From Agarophyton chilense (lineage: Eukaryota > Rhodophyta > Florideophyceae > Gracilariales > Gracilariaceae), in NCBI GenBank assembly GCA_030374765.1, contig JARGXX010000132.1, forward strand, positions 456,501-520,500: a DNA stretch of 64,000 bases. The letters run 5' to 3'. Numbering within the stretch: position 1 is the stretch's first letter; each line of letters opens with the position of its first letter. The translations under genes and the position numbers were made by a program. The notes beneath the pieces are model-generated. The model did not search any database and was not told where the DNA came from. It saw only the letters and a list, made by a program, of their open reading frames with translations. This document shows, piece after piece, positions 22,123 through 31,497 of this stretch.

Positions 22123-23325
22123 GTTATGGGCCCAGCCATGATTGTATCTCCGCGGAAACCAACTGATACACCGCCGTTCGATTCGACCACAGTGAAGTTC
22201 AAATGGCGAAACGAGGTGCGCTACTGGGTGCGCATCGTCAAACGTATGTCCGACGGAGGTTGCAAATATGCTAGCGCTACCTGGAGCGCGCTTGGAGACA
22301 CTCTATATCTCGCGGTAGACGACTCAGCTAAACAGCTACTCGACCATGCTATCTTGGAGGGATTCTTGTCCTTGGACCGTAGTGAAGATGACGAAGACTC
22401 GAGCAAGATGATCGAGAAGATGCTCAACATCGTGGCGGAGGACACCCCCACCGAGAATGTGAAGAGGCTAGTGATGATGATGAAGAACATCCACCAATGC
22501 ACCAGAGCTGCTACAGAGACGCTCATTGAGTACGCACGCAGATTTAAAGGACTGGCAAGTCTTTACCTTACTCACAGCAACGCCGGACACTCTACTCAAG
22601 ACGGACAGTTATTTTCCATGCTGTTAATCGAGAACGCACGCCTCCCTGAGGCCACTACGAATCATATCGTCCTACAGTTGGTGAACGATACCACCCAGCG
22701 ACCATTGAGTGGTCTCAGGGAGAAGATATCCGTGTCGCAGTTCAGGCTTCGCAAGCTCGACGAGGAGATGAGAGCCATTCGTCAAGGTATTGACACGCCG
22801 AGCATAAACATCGAAGAAGTTAAGGCTCATCTGTCATCAGGGGAAACAATCCTGAAGGCCATATACAACGATGACCTCATGCTGAGACAACGGGAAAATC
22901 AAATTCATATCACTCTTGATGCGGCCGTCCGAGCAATAAGCGAAATATCAGTCAGTACAACTCCGACAACGAGGACTCCATTCATCCCGACGGTTACGAC
23001 GATGCTCGGCGTTCAGGAGAAGTCGCCGGGCGGATTAAAAGAAAGAACCAGATTCGCCGAGAGGAAGGCCGTCACGACGTGCCGAGCTTGCGGCCAGCGC
23101 GGACATTGGTGGCGTGACCGGCCCAGTTGTACGCAACTGATCCTACAGAAGTCTTCCAGAAATGCTCTCGTGAAGACGCATGAACCTCCTCGATTCGACT
23201 ACCGAAAGAAGAAATTCCCGCGCTACGACACTCCTGGGGGACCTTCCGACGCCAGAGTTCCCCCTATGCGAGAAAGTACACCAGCGGGTATTGCGCCTCA
23301 AAATCGTTCTTTTTTTCGTCAATAG
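22096..23325 (+). CDS. gag: Copia Gag
   Basis: Open from ATG 22096 (inside the LTR, 409 codons) to TAG 23323-23325; alternative in-frame starts are ATG 22126 (inside the primer site) and 22138. Helical capsid-like body (WRNEVRYWVRIV, then ATETLIEYARRFKGLASLYL, the usual copia Gag signature region). One nucleocapsid knuckle TCRACGQRGHWWRDRPSC, where the expected third Cys after the His is Arg and a Cys occurs three residues on, so zinc binding may be weakened. The tail is basic. Pol is reached by a -1 frameshift ten bases before the stop. No disruption seen. Confidence 0.92.
   Translation: MALNSNDLTVMGPAMIVSPRKPTDTPPFDSTTVKFKWRNEVRYWVRIVKRMSDGGCKYASATWSALGDTLYLAVDDSAKQLLDHAILEGFLSLDRSEDDEDSSKMIEKMLNIVAEDTPTENVKRLVMMMKNIHQCTRAATETLIEYARRFKGLASLYLTHSNAGHSTQDGQLFSMLLIENARLPEATTNHIVLQLVNDTTQRPLSGLREKISVSQFRLRKLDEEMRAIRQGIDTPSINIEEVKAHLSSGETILKAIYNDDLMLRQRENQIHITLDAAVRAISEISVSTTPTTRTPFIPTVTTMLGVQEKSPGGLKERTRFAERKAVTTCRACGQRGHWWRDRPSCTQLILQKSSRNALVKTHEPPRFDYRKKKFPRYDTPGGPSDARVPPMRESTPAGIAPQNRSFFRQ
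22123..22136 (+). promoter_or_regulatory. Half-tRNA initiator-Met primer-binding site
   Basis: GTTATGGGCCCAGC starts at the first base after the LTR. It is complementary to the anticodon arm of initiator methionine tRNA (GCTGGGCCCATAAC), not to its 3' CCA end. Drosophila copia is known to prime from a cleaved 5' half of this tRNA, so the same mechanism is inferred. The site contains the in-frame ATG at 22126. Confidence 0.88.
23310..23316 (+). promoter_or_regulatory. Slippery heptamer for -1 frameshift, gag to pol
   Basis: T TTT TTT in gag frame (codons TCT TTT TTT CGT), six bases before the gag stop. A -1 slip yields continuous pol reading SSIGSASAPADPNPILDEGAP, entering the protease. The heptamer fits the X XXY YYZ rule. 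I have not identified the stimulating pseudoknot; GC-rich sequence at 23330-23390 could form one. Confidence 0.7.
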
Positions 23326-26300
23326 GATCTGCATCAGCCCCCGCAGATCCTAACCCAATACTCGACGAGGGTGCCCCCACGTCGACAGGGGGCGTGTTAA
23401 ATGCGATGCGGTTGTGCGATGCGCTTGGAATCCAGCTCAATCTCAAGCCACCGCAGAAGGTTTACTTTCACGGATGGGGCATTCAATGTGCAGATGCGAA
23501 GAAGATCACCGCTTCCTGGACTGTCACCATAGCTGACACCTCAGGGTTGCCCACGTCGTTTACATTTGATCTCGTAGACGGTTCATCTCCCATGATCCTC
23601 GGGCTGGATGTGAAGAGGTACGCGAACACCCTCAACCTCAGCTCCCCTCCATGCATAGTGTTTCGGAGGCCGATGGACACCAAGCCCAGGAGATTCATCA
23701 CCTACCTGACCGAATCAGACTGGGACCCTCGCCTCAGACTAGAGTTCGCTCCTCACCCAAGGTCAACATCACAGAGCTTGCTCGCGAATACCCATGGACG
23801 GGCAGACTTATCCCTAGCCAAGAAAATTCACAGGTTTACACATGCGCCATCCGAGGAGATGAAGGCTCTATATCGGACTGCCAGGTTGCTCACTCCCTCT
23901 CTTGAAAACGCATTCGACGCAGTTCATACCGCCTGTGATATCTGCTCATCGGAAGGGCAACCGCGGAATGTCAAAAAGATTTCACTATCGCACATTAATC
24001 AAGAGTTCAATGTGGAGCTCCAGGCAGATTTCATGTGGGTAGACTACAACGGAAGCAAGGTGGTACTGCTGAATATGGTTGACACTGGTACAAGGTATGG
24101 AGAACGGGTAGTGGCATCTAACAGGAGAGCCAATGTAATGGCTAGCCTTATCGACGTACACTGGATTAACGTGCATGGGGCACCCGAAAGTTTTAGTTCG
24201 GACCCCGAATTCCAAGTGCCCAAGATACGGAAGTTGCTTGAGCTCCATGGAATCGGCATGAATCCTCGTCCGTCCCGGAGGCATCACAAGACCGGGATAG
24301 TTGAGAGGAACAATGGGGTATTTCGAGCCGTGTATGATCGCATGGTGAAGGAACTACCGTCGGTACCGGTACACGTCGTAATCGCTCGATCCTCGTTCCT
24401 GACCAACCTCTTCTCCGGTTCCAGTATCATGAGCTCGTTCCAACTTGCGCGGGGATACTCGCCTTCAATACTAGGGCTACCTGCTTCGCATGTCTCCCAG
24501 TCCCTTCTCGATGCGCATTGTAAAGCCACTGCCACACGGGCCGTACAGAAGCTGCTGAGATCCAGGGACCCCCATACTATCCCCGACAACTTGTTGAATC
24601 CAGGAACACCCGTTTATGTCTTTTATAATACCAGTTCCAATAGTGTTAAGAAGGGATGGGTCAGGGCTGCTGTGGTCGAGGCCAGTCGGCATGGCGTGTT
24701 ATGCAGGAGGTCATCTCGGGGTCGGCCTATGAATGTGGCCTACGAGGACATCAGAATCGCCCCAGAAGGGCCGTTGACGGACGATTTAATGTCCCGCTCC
24801 ATGGAAGAGGAAGCGACAACCGCCGAGTGTCAACAGCTTCCACCGCCGAGTGTAAACAGCTTCCACCGCCAAGTCAGTCAGCCTTAGCTTCAGGCGCTAC
24901 GCCCGACAGCAGTGACAGAATTGTCTCAGTCGACCATACTTCTACGGCAATCCCGGACACTCCGCCTCCGCGAACAACAGCAACAGCTCCCGAGACAGAT
25001 AGTATCCCCCCCAACGTCACGGAACCGCATGTGCCTCGGTTTCATCCTACACTGATGGCCTCAAATTGCCTAGGAAATCCGCTTAAGGATATTGGGAATG
25101 TCAGCATCACACGTGACGAGGTGCCACTCACGAAGCTCAAGTCGAGTAAGCAACAGGTCCTTGCAAAGATCCATGAGCAAATGGGGAACAGTCAGCTCTC
25201 GCGGTCGAAGCTGGAATATGCTCCGCCATATATCTTGGACGAAGCGTTCAAGGAAGAGCACGACTCCAACTGGAGCGAGGCATATGTCGAAGTTGAGGAG
25301 GGCGATGTTCCCCCAGACGCGAACGTAATCACGTCGCATGTCATATATAAGATGAAGCAAGAGGTAAGCGGTGATCGCCGGATGAAAGGGAGGATTGTGC
25401 CGCATGGAAATCGAGACGACGAGAAGGACAATATTAGGAAAGATTCCTCAACGGCGCAGTTCGCGGTGATTCGTCTGCTGTTATGTCTGACCACGTTCTT
25501 GGGTTTCAGATTAGGACATGCGGATGTAAAAGGAGCCTACCTGCAGAGTGGCCCTATCCGCCGTGATATCTACGTGAGACCCCCTAAAGAATGGAGCGGC
25601 AGTCGTAGAACTCTATGGAAGCTGACTAAGTTGCCATACGGGATTGCGGAAGCTGGCAGGCAATTGCAGAAGACCTTTGAGACCTGGTTACTTCACGACG
25701 CTGGGATTGAACGAATTTTCGAGATTAGTCAGTTATATAGGCTGCGGGATTCCAACAGGAAGACCACACTATTGGTAGCTAAGGTAACAGACGACCTGCT
25801 TATGAGTGGCAAAGTGGAGCATATGCGAGAATTCTCTGAGCGTCTTCGTACCCGATTTCGAATCAGTAAGGTCCTACTAGATACCCGACTCGAGTTCAAC
25901 GGCTGCAGCATCACCCAGACAAGGAATGGCGATGTCCTCCTCAATATGCAGTCATACATGGATTCAATCGCTCCGCTTCCTCTGACCCGGACACGCCGTA
26001 AGGCGGATAACGAGAAGGCCACTCCGGAAGAGATCACCTTGTACAAAGGCCTCGCTGGTGCACTGTTATGGGTTGGAAGTGGAGTGCTCCTGCAAGCTAC
26101 GTATGCTGCTTCCGCCATACAACAGAAATTAGCCTGCTTGAAGGTCTGCCACCTCAGTGAAGCCAATAATATTCTGAAGGAGCTTGGAGCATTGACGCCG
26201 TCCATCCTGTACCGAGCAACCAGCGGCCCGATCATCTCCGCCGAAGTGTGTACGTTCTCAGATGCGGCCTTTAACATTGGGGCCCATCAATGCTACGGAC

Positions 26301-26785
26301 AGACTGGTATCCTCACAGGCATTCTGGTTAACTCCGACTCCGAGAAGCAACTTTACCACCTCATTGATTGGACAAGCAACAAACAGCGCCGGGTGAGCCA
26401 CAGCTCCTACGGCGCGGAGATCATAGCATGCGCGGATTCAGACGATCGAGGCTTTCACTTGCGAAGCTCACTCCGATCTTTCGACAGCGACTGTGGCATC
26501 AAGCACGCATTGCACGTGGACTCGTGGGGGCTCTACGACACAATCACTACCTTACACGAAGGTAAGGAGTATAGGCTCAGGCAGACTGTGGAGCGTATCC
26601 GTCATTCGTTTGAAGCCCGCGATTTGGATGTCCTCCGATGGATACCCGGTAAGATCAACCTCGCGGACGCACTAACCAAGCGCGACCTTCGGATGCATCG
26701 CCTACTTAATCGTGTCGCAACAACAGGTATTCTCTGCATAGACATTTCTTCTGGCTATGAGCTCGATAGCGAGACTTGGGCATAG
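23317..26785 (+). pseudogene. pol: Copia Pol (protease, integrase, RT, RNase H), frame broken by a 23-bp duplication
   Basis: Entered by -1 frameshift at 23310-23316. Protease near ILDEGAPTSTGG, with PMILGLDVKRY as its later strand. Integrase: His/Cys part ending CDIC; core acids in VELQADFMWVDYNG, FSSDPEF and GIVERNNG. The first frame ends at 24887 because a 23-bp segment is duplicated at 24819-24864; after removing that shift the second frame runs to 26785. RT: ADVKGAYLQS and KVTDDLLMSG carry the catalytic acids, the latter in place of YVDD. RNase H: VCTFSDAAFN, SSYGAEIIAC, LHVDSWG; it ends with LADALTKRDL. All active-site residues are present, so the duplication is the sole obvious defect. 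Confidence 0.92.
24819..24864 (+). repeat. 23-bp tandem duplication that frameshifts copia pol
   Basis: Two units of ACCGCCGAGTGTNAACAGCT followed by TCC, at 24819-24841 and 24842-24864, differing at one base (C/A), followed by a third partial ACCGCC. 23 is not a multiple of 3, which explains the jump between the two long pol frames. Likely replication slippage after or shortly before insertion. Confidence 0.9.
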
Positions 26786-26893
26786 AACGTTGAAAATGGT
26801 TAAACGCTCCTGAATGTTCTTGTGGCTATCATTGCCGAAGCTACATGAGTCACCCCAATAGTTCTTCGCCCCTATTGCGGCGACTGGAGGGTA

Positions 26894-27521
26894 TGTGACA
26901 TGTTTGAATCTGCATGGAAGGGGACTTGTAACAATTGCGCCGCGATGTCACCGTATATGACACATTGACAAGAGCTAATGCAGCTGCAAGGAAAAGGTTA
27001 CAATCGAATACTATACTGAGTGCAAAACGGAGCACGGAAGAGCAAGGGGAACAAAAGGGAGGGGACTGCTTAACGAGGGAATGCAACTACAGAAACGAGC
27101 GCGGCGAAGTAGTCCGCGGACGAGCGACAAGACGATTGAGGTTTAGTGCAAGAGTACGAGAGCAGAATGCTCACTGATGAAGGAACGCCCGGGAGGGGAG
27201 GGGCCACACAACGACAGATTGGACACGGAGGGCAGCAGGACAGATGAAGATAAGGACGTATGGGCGGCGATAGCATTAGAACAATGCAACAGGACTGTAG
27301 GCGTTATTAGCATTAGAAGCTCGCAACAATACGACGGAAGTCGAATGCATAGAATAGGGATCGAAGGGACAGGCGTAATAGAGAGGATAGATCATGAGTA
27401 TAAAAGGAGAGAAAGAGGGGAGACGAGAATAAAGCGAACTGAGGACAGTGATCTTCCGGCTTGTGCCGAAACTATTCCACGCAGTAGATACATCATGGCG
27501 CTGAACTCAAATGATCTCACA
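26894..27521 (+). repeat. 3' LTR of the copia element
   Basis: 628 bp, four substitutions from the 5' LTR. Preceded by a purine-rich GACTGGAGGG stretch (about 26882-26892) serving as polypurine tract. Followed by ATTGT, the target duplication. Confidence 0.97.
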
Positions 27522-28267
27522 ATTGTCCCTAGATTGGCGATCAGCACGTGAAACGGTTGGTTTGGCACCACATTGGCGATTCCATTCGCAATTGCGAGGC
27601 TGTGCCTGTCATACAGTGACGACAATGGTGGCAAGATCCGGAGTCCGTGGTGACGGGAGATTACTTCCACCATCTTTTGGGACTCAGGCGGGACGCACAA
27701 CGACGCTGCGACGCGGAGCTTATTAGATTCACGGTTATCCGGTCCAGGTTCCTGTGCTGCCAGTAGCGGGACATGCTTCTTCGTGGCACGCCTAAGCGGA
27801 CGACGAACGATCGGAGTGGACGATCCATCCTCCATCTCGACACGCCGTTGGCGCGGGAAGATCGCTTCGACGAAGCGGTCGCAAAAGTCGCAGCCCAAGA
27901 TGACTGGGGCGGCTAATTTCCGACACACGACGAAGTCGAGTTTCACCACGCGAGCGCCAACGCGGACTACTAGTTCTATGAACCCCTCCGTATCCAACGG
28001 TTTGTTGTTCGCGTCAGCGACCTCCAGGACGTGGTCGCGGCGGATTCTAGACTGAAATGCAGGCGGTAACACTTCCTCCACGACAAAGTTCGGACCGGCA
28101 CCCGTGTCTAAGACGGTAAGGTCTCGCACCATAAACTGGGGTGAAAGGCCAAGGTCAGCATAGACCTTGTAGTTTCTCTTGGCCATCACCAGAACTCTAT
28201 CCGGGAAACAGTTATGGGAAACACGTTTCCACGGACGACGCAGAACGCTAAAGTGTTCCGAGTTCAC
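27522..28267 (-). pseudogene. pol: Element A aspartic protease, split by the copia insertion
   Basis: Minus strand, open up to the copia LTR. Active site TVLDTGAGPNFV; second half VILGCDFCDRFVEAIFP provides the flap/psi-loop strand usual in retropepsins. It then runs HVLIANLGT into the copia element, and the reading resumes at 21494 with VPQYLVKNQV. No stop inside this piece. An analogous protease is found in C (LATGAGPNLVH, active Asp changed to Ala) and H (VLDTGAGPNLIH). Confidence 0.92.
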
Positions 28268-28383
28268 GTCATTGATGGCCTCTTTCTTTGAAAGGATTTT
28301 GACCGGAGAGCGAGGCTTGGACGCCTCGGGCGCCGTCGACCTCGACTCTGAGGGCGCCCCTCCTTGAGAGGAGACTCCTACAT

Positions 28384-30444
28384 TTAGTTTTTCTGGGCCT
28401 GCTCCGCCGGAGGCGGCTGCTCGGGACGTTGAGCAGGCAAGGCCGGGGCATCAGGTCCAGAAGGTACCGCTGAAGCGGTGGGGTGACCGACCACGTCGGT
28501 GACACGGGAATCCGGTGCAGGTACGACCCGAGCTTGGGGAAGCGACACGTGACGTGGATTATCGGTTTGAGCACGGATATACGATGCAATCGGAACAGCT
28601 GCTTTGTCCTCCGGGGATCGGGCCTCGTAATTGACTACGACTTGTGCGCATTCTCGGAGAGACAACACACATTGTGGAGAAGTATGGGCTGGTTTGTAGT
28701 AGAGATGACAAATCAGACCAGAAGCCGGTGTTGGGTGGCGAGGCTCGGCGAACTTCACCGCGAGGCGGGGATCTCTCCAACCAGGACGCGAAAAGCGGAC
28801 ATTACCACTCTCGTGTGGGACGCGTGGCGCACAAACGCGACCATTATCCGCATAGAGTAGCGTGTCATCCTCAATCACGTATTGTGACTCGTCCAAGGTT
28901 GAGGGTAACGCCGTTGTCGGGATGGAATGAACGTCGCTATGGGCTAGCTGCACGTTTTCATAATCCCTTCGAGAGGCCTGTTCTTCGATCATCGAAGCTG
29001 ACGGGGTACCCGGTTGTACAATCAACACTTTTGCAGACCTAACCCTGGAGCCAGGAGTGCGTGCGCGCATGGCTTCACCTTCTGCACGAGCGAACTGCAC
29101 TAGTTCCAAATACGTGGCTTTAGGTCTATCTTCTCGACGTCGAGCAACAAGAGTCCGGATCGCCGGGTCCAAACCATCGAAAAACATGGTGCAACGCTCT
29201 TCAGCGGGGTAAACATTGCCACAGCGGTGGAAGGCCTTGTTAAGGCGCGACGAATAATCGGTTTCCGACTCGCCTGGACTTTGGCGAGTGTCCCGCAGGG
29301 CGCGTATAGCCTGCTGAATGGCGGAGTTAGTAGCATACGACCTTAAGAGTTACTGAACTGCTTCAGGCCAGCATGTAACCCCTTCTTCGGAGGCAGGTGA
29401 TGAACCTCTGAAAGAGTGATACTTGTCTTCTGCAAGCCCACGTAATAATTACGGTAAGGCAATGTAGGCCTGTCCCTCGTTCATTCCAAGGATGTCAGCT
29501 TCCGCGACAAAGCGTGCCAAGAAATCCAACACCAATATTCGGTCTTCTCCAGAAAACAACTGGTTTCGTAGTGATAGCGTCATTCGCTTACTGCAGTCCT
29601 TCACTCTTCCCGTACCACGGGGTGTATGATTCAAAGAGGAGTCCTCCAAACGGTAGTACCGGTATGATAAGAGCTTCTTAAAGAGCGAATTGGTCGGCTT
29701 CAGCTCCTTCAAACCTATGTGCTTCCTTCCTTTCGTGCGGGCGCGGATCACACCCTGGGTGGCTGTTGACCGCCTAGAGCGTGAGGAACGCTCACGGCGA
29801 GCTACTTCCACCGATGAATCGGAAGAGTCGGACTCCGAGGATGAGGAATCCGACGGTTCGGGATCCGTGTTTCTTCGCTTCCTTCCAGCCTGGCGGTTCT
29901 CTTCCTTATTCCCCTTGTAGGATACTGCAACCGGCTCGGCCGGATCAATCCCCGACATCAGGGTTTGTTCCAACGTCTCGAGACGGCTTCGGACGCGCAA
30001 TAACTTGACCGCGACGTCCTTGACAAAGGCCAAGGGTCCACCAAGGGACTCTAGAATCGAGTTCACATCCGCACGGAGGACACGGAGGTCCTCAGAAAAA
30101 TCCTGCGTAGCAGTGTGATTTACCTTCTTGCGAAGGTAATCGAACTCCCCTGCAAGGATAAATTGAGCTTCCCGCATAGAGCGTAGTTGCTCATCCACAG
30201 CTGCAAAGCTGGGATGGAGAGTGACGTCCCTAGCAGGGGAGAGCATCTGGGTGGCGGCAGACGCCGGTCCTGCTCCACTTGCTGGGGGTGTCGAATCAGA
30301 GACAGGAGGTCTCGAGGTCCTTCCACCTGGCACACCAGTCGATCCATCGGTATGAGACCATGAACGGACCGGGATACGGGATGGTTGCGAGGGTTCCGGT
30401 GCACCGGTTTGCCTTAGCGTTCTCGGACGGTCTTTGGACGACAT
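28384..30444 (-). pseudogene. gag: Element A Gag, two in-frame stops
   Basis: A single minus-strand frame of about 687 codons from 30444 to 28384, with stops at 29449-29451 and about 29352. N-terminal 230 residues are Pro/Ser-rich then helical (LRKKVNHTATQDFSEDLRVL); a basic/acidic tract (KGNKEENRQAGRKRRN, then a Ser/Asp/Glu run, then an Arg/Ser run) follows, then capsid-like SYRYYRLEDSSL and YSSRLNKAFHRCGNVYPAEE. Near the end CHLYYKPAHTSPQC is a Cys/His motif resembling a knuckle. The Arg/Ser-Asp arrangement recurs in gags of C and H. Confidence 0.85.
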
Positions 30445-30590
30445 GAGATCAGAATCTGTTACATGTGAGTATCCAAACCCAATCGGCTAGTGGGGCCAAC
30501 AAACTTCCTCAATGAGGGCAACTGAGATCAACCTCAATTTGTGAGTCCTCTTTCCGATTAATCTTGACTGAGTGTGCCCGACTCTAACTT

Positions 30591-30606
30591 CTTAGTCCGG
30601 AGACCA
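30591..30606 (-). promoter_or_regulatory. Primer-binding site of element A
   Basis: On the minus strand TGGTCTCCGGACTAAG lies 3 bases after the 5' LTR. C has TGGTCTCCCGAATTAG and H has TGGTCTCGCGGTTAAG in the same place, so the family primes from a tRNA ending in GGAGACCA or similar; I cannot name the isoacceptor. Confidence 0.75.
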
Positions 30607-30609
30607 GTT

Positions 30610-31497
30610 TGTAGGACAACGCTTGGAGCGGAGACACCACGAAGATGTTCGGGATCTTCTTCTCTTGAGAGACACGCCTCAGGCGGAGGAGACGCGTCCC
30701 ACTGGAGCACAGAAACAGAGCCACTATGGAAAGGCACGACTAAGTCGGGTGTAAGACCGAGGCCAATCCGGCGGGATATACCTAGAGTGTTTAGGTGAGC
30801 ACGGCACAGTCCGGGGTGTGACCAATCCTAGGCAGAGCGGTACCACGGGGATTGTCGGAAAAGGAGCGAGGAAACACTCGTATGAGGTGGACGAGCGAGG
30901 TGAGTGAGGCGGCCACTCACGAGAGCCAGAAAGGAGAACAAGAGGTAAACGGGGGCGAAACCCTATACAGGGGCGAGACTAAGACAAGTGTCGGCTATAA
31001 AATATGAACCCACGGCGGTGGTAGCACTCTGGTCGACAGAGGGGTGGATGAACTATCGGGAAATGGGCGCTCACACAGTATGCGGTGAAGATGCGCCGAA
31101 GGCAAAAAGTTCAGAGCCAAGACTCCCTCCTTGGTATCTCCCAAGAGGGTATTTACTGGGGAGCAGTGCTCAACCTCCTAAGTAGTGTGGCGCGCGGCCC
31201 CTGACAGTGGGCGTGCGCCCGAAAAATAGACACTAAATAGCGATAGCGTAGCTAAATAAATACTAAAAATTACTAAGTAATACTAACCATGAGGTAGAAT
31301 CCGGGCCACGTGTGGCACGCCTCGCACTCGGGCGTCGGCATCCGTGCAGTCCACGTGCTCCACCAATGTGCACTTCCGGTCCTAATAAGCCGTCAGCACG
31401 CAATAGAGGTATAGCTTGTCATAGACCAAGCTAGTCCTCAAGCGAGCGAAATCTCTAAGTCCTGGGAAGAAACCCCCTTGAAGGGCGTTGTCCGTTA
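30610..31497 (-). repeat. 5' LTR of element A
   Basis: 888 bp, same length as 13134-14021 with dispersed substitutions, concentrated around 31050-31160. Its outer edge (TTGTCCGTTA) has lost the terminal CA by substitution. Beyond it, element E resumes in frame at TATCGTGCG. Confidence 0.93.

Larger units (their letters stand above)
21495..27521 (+). mobile_element. Ty1/copia retrotransposon nested in element A; young
   Basis: 6027 bp with 628-bp LTRs that differ at only 4 positions by my reading (about 0.6%), flanked by a 5-bp duplication ACTGT (21490-21494) / ATTGT (27522-27526) with one change. Order gag, protease, integrase, RT, RNase H is the copia order. Priming uses a half-tRNA initiator-Met site. 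Gag and pol overlap through a -1 frame with a slippery T7. The only large lesion is a 23-bp tandem duplication in pol. Domain features (RT VTDDLLMSG, weak zinc knuckle) recall the GalEa/CoDi-like copia groups known from aquatic eukaryotes, but I cannot place it without a tree. Confidence 0.95.
13134..31497 (-). mobile_element. Element A: Ty3/gypsy chromovirus with an extra antisense ORF; hosts a copia element
   Basis: Two 888-bp LTRs (13134-14021 and 30610-31497), about 5% different by eye, enclose a minus-strand gag-pol. Without the nested copia (21495-27521) the element is about 12.3 kb, long for Ty3. Order along its own RNA: 5' LTR, primer site, gag (30444-28384), protease (28267 to 27522, resuming at 21494), RT and RNase H (to 19880), integrase, about 300-residue proline-rich linker, chromodomain (about 17400-17510), 1.4-kb spacer, then a plus-strand (antisense) ORF at 14057-15802, polypurine tract and 3' LTR. 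It landed in the RT of element E; the expected 5-bp target duplication is eroded (GAATG left, TATCG right). Stops in gag, RT and integrase make it non-autonomous. Confidence 0.92.

Noticed and set aside
22221-22526. 101-codon minus frame inside copia gag
   Set aside because: Shadow of the conserved Gag frame.
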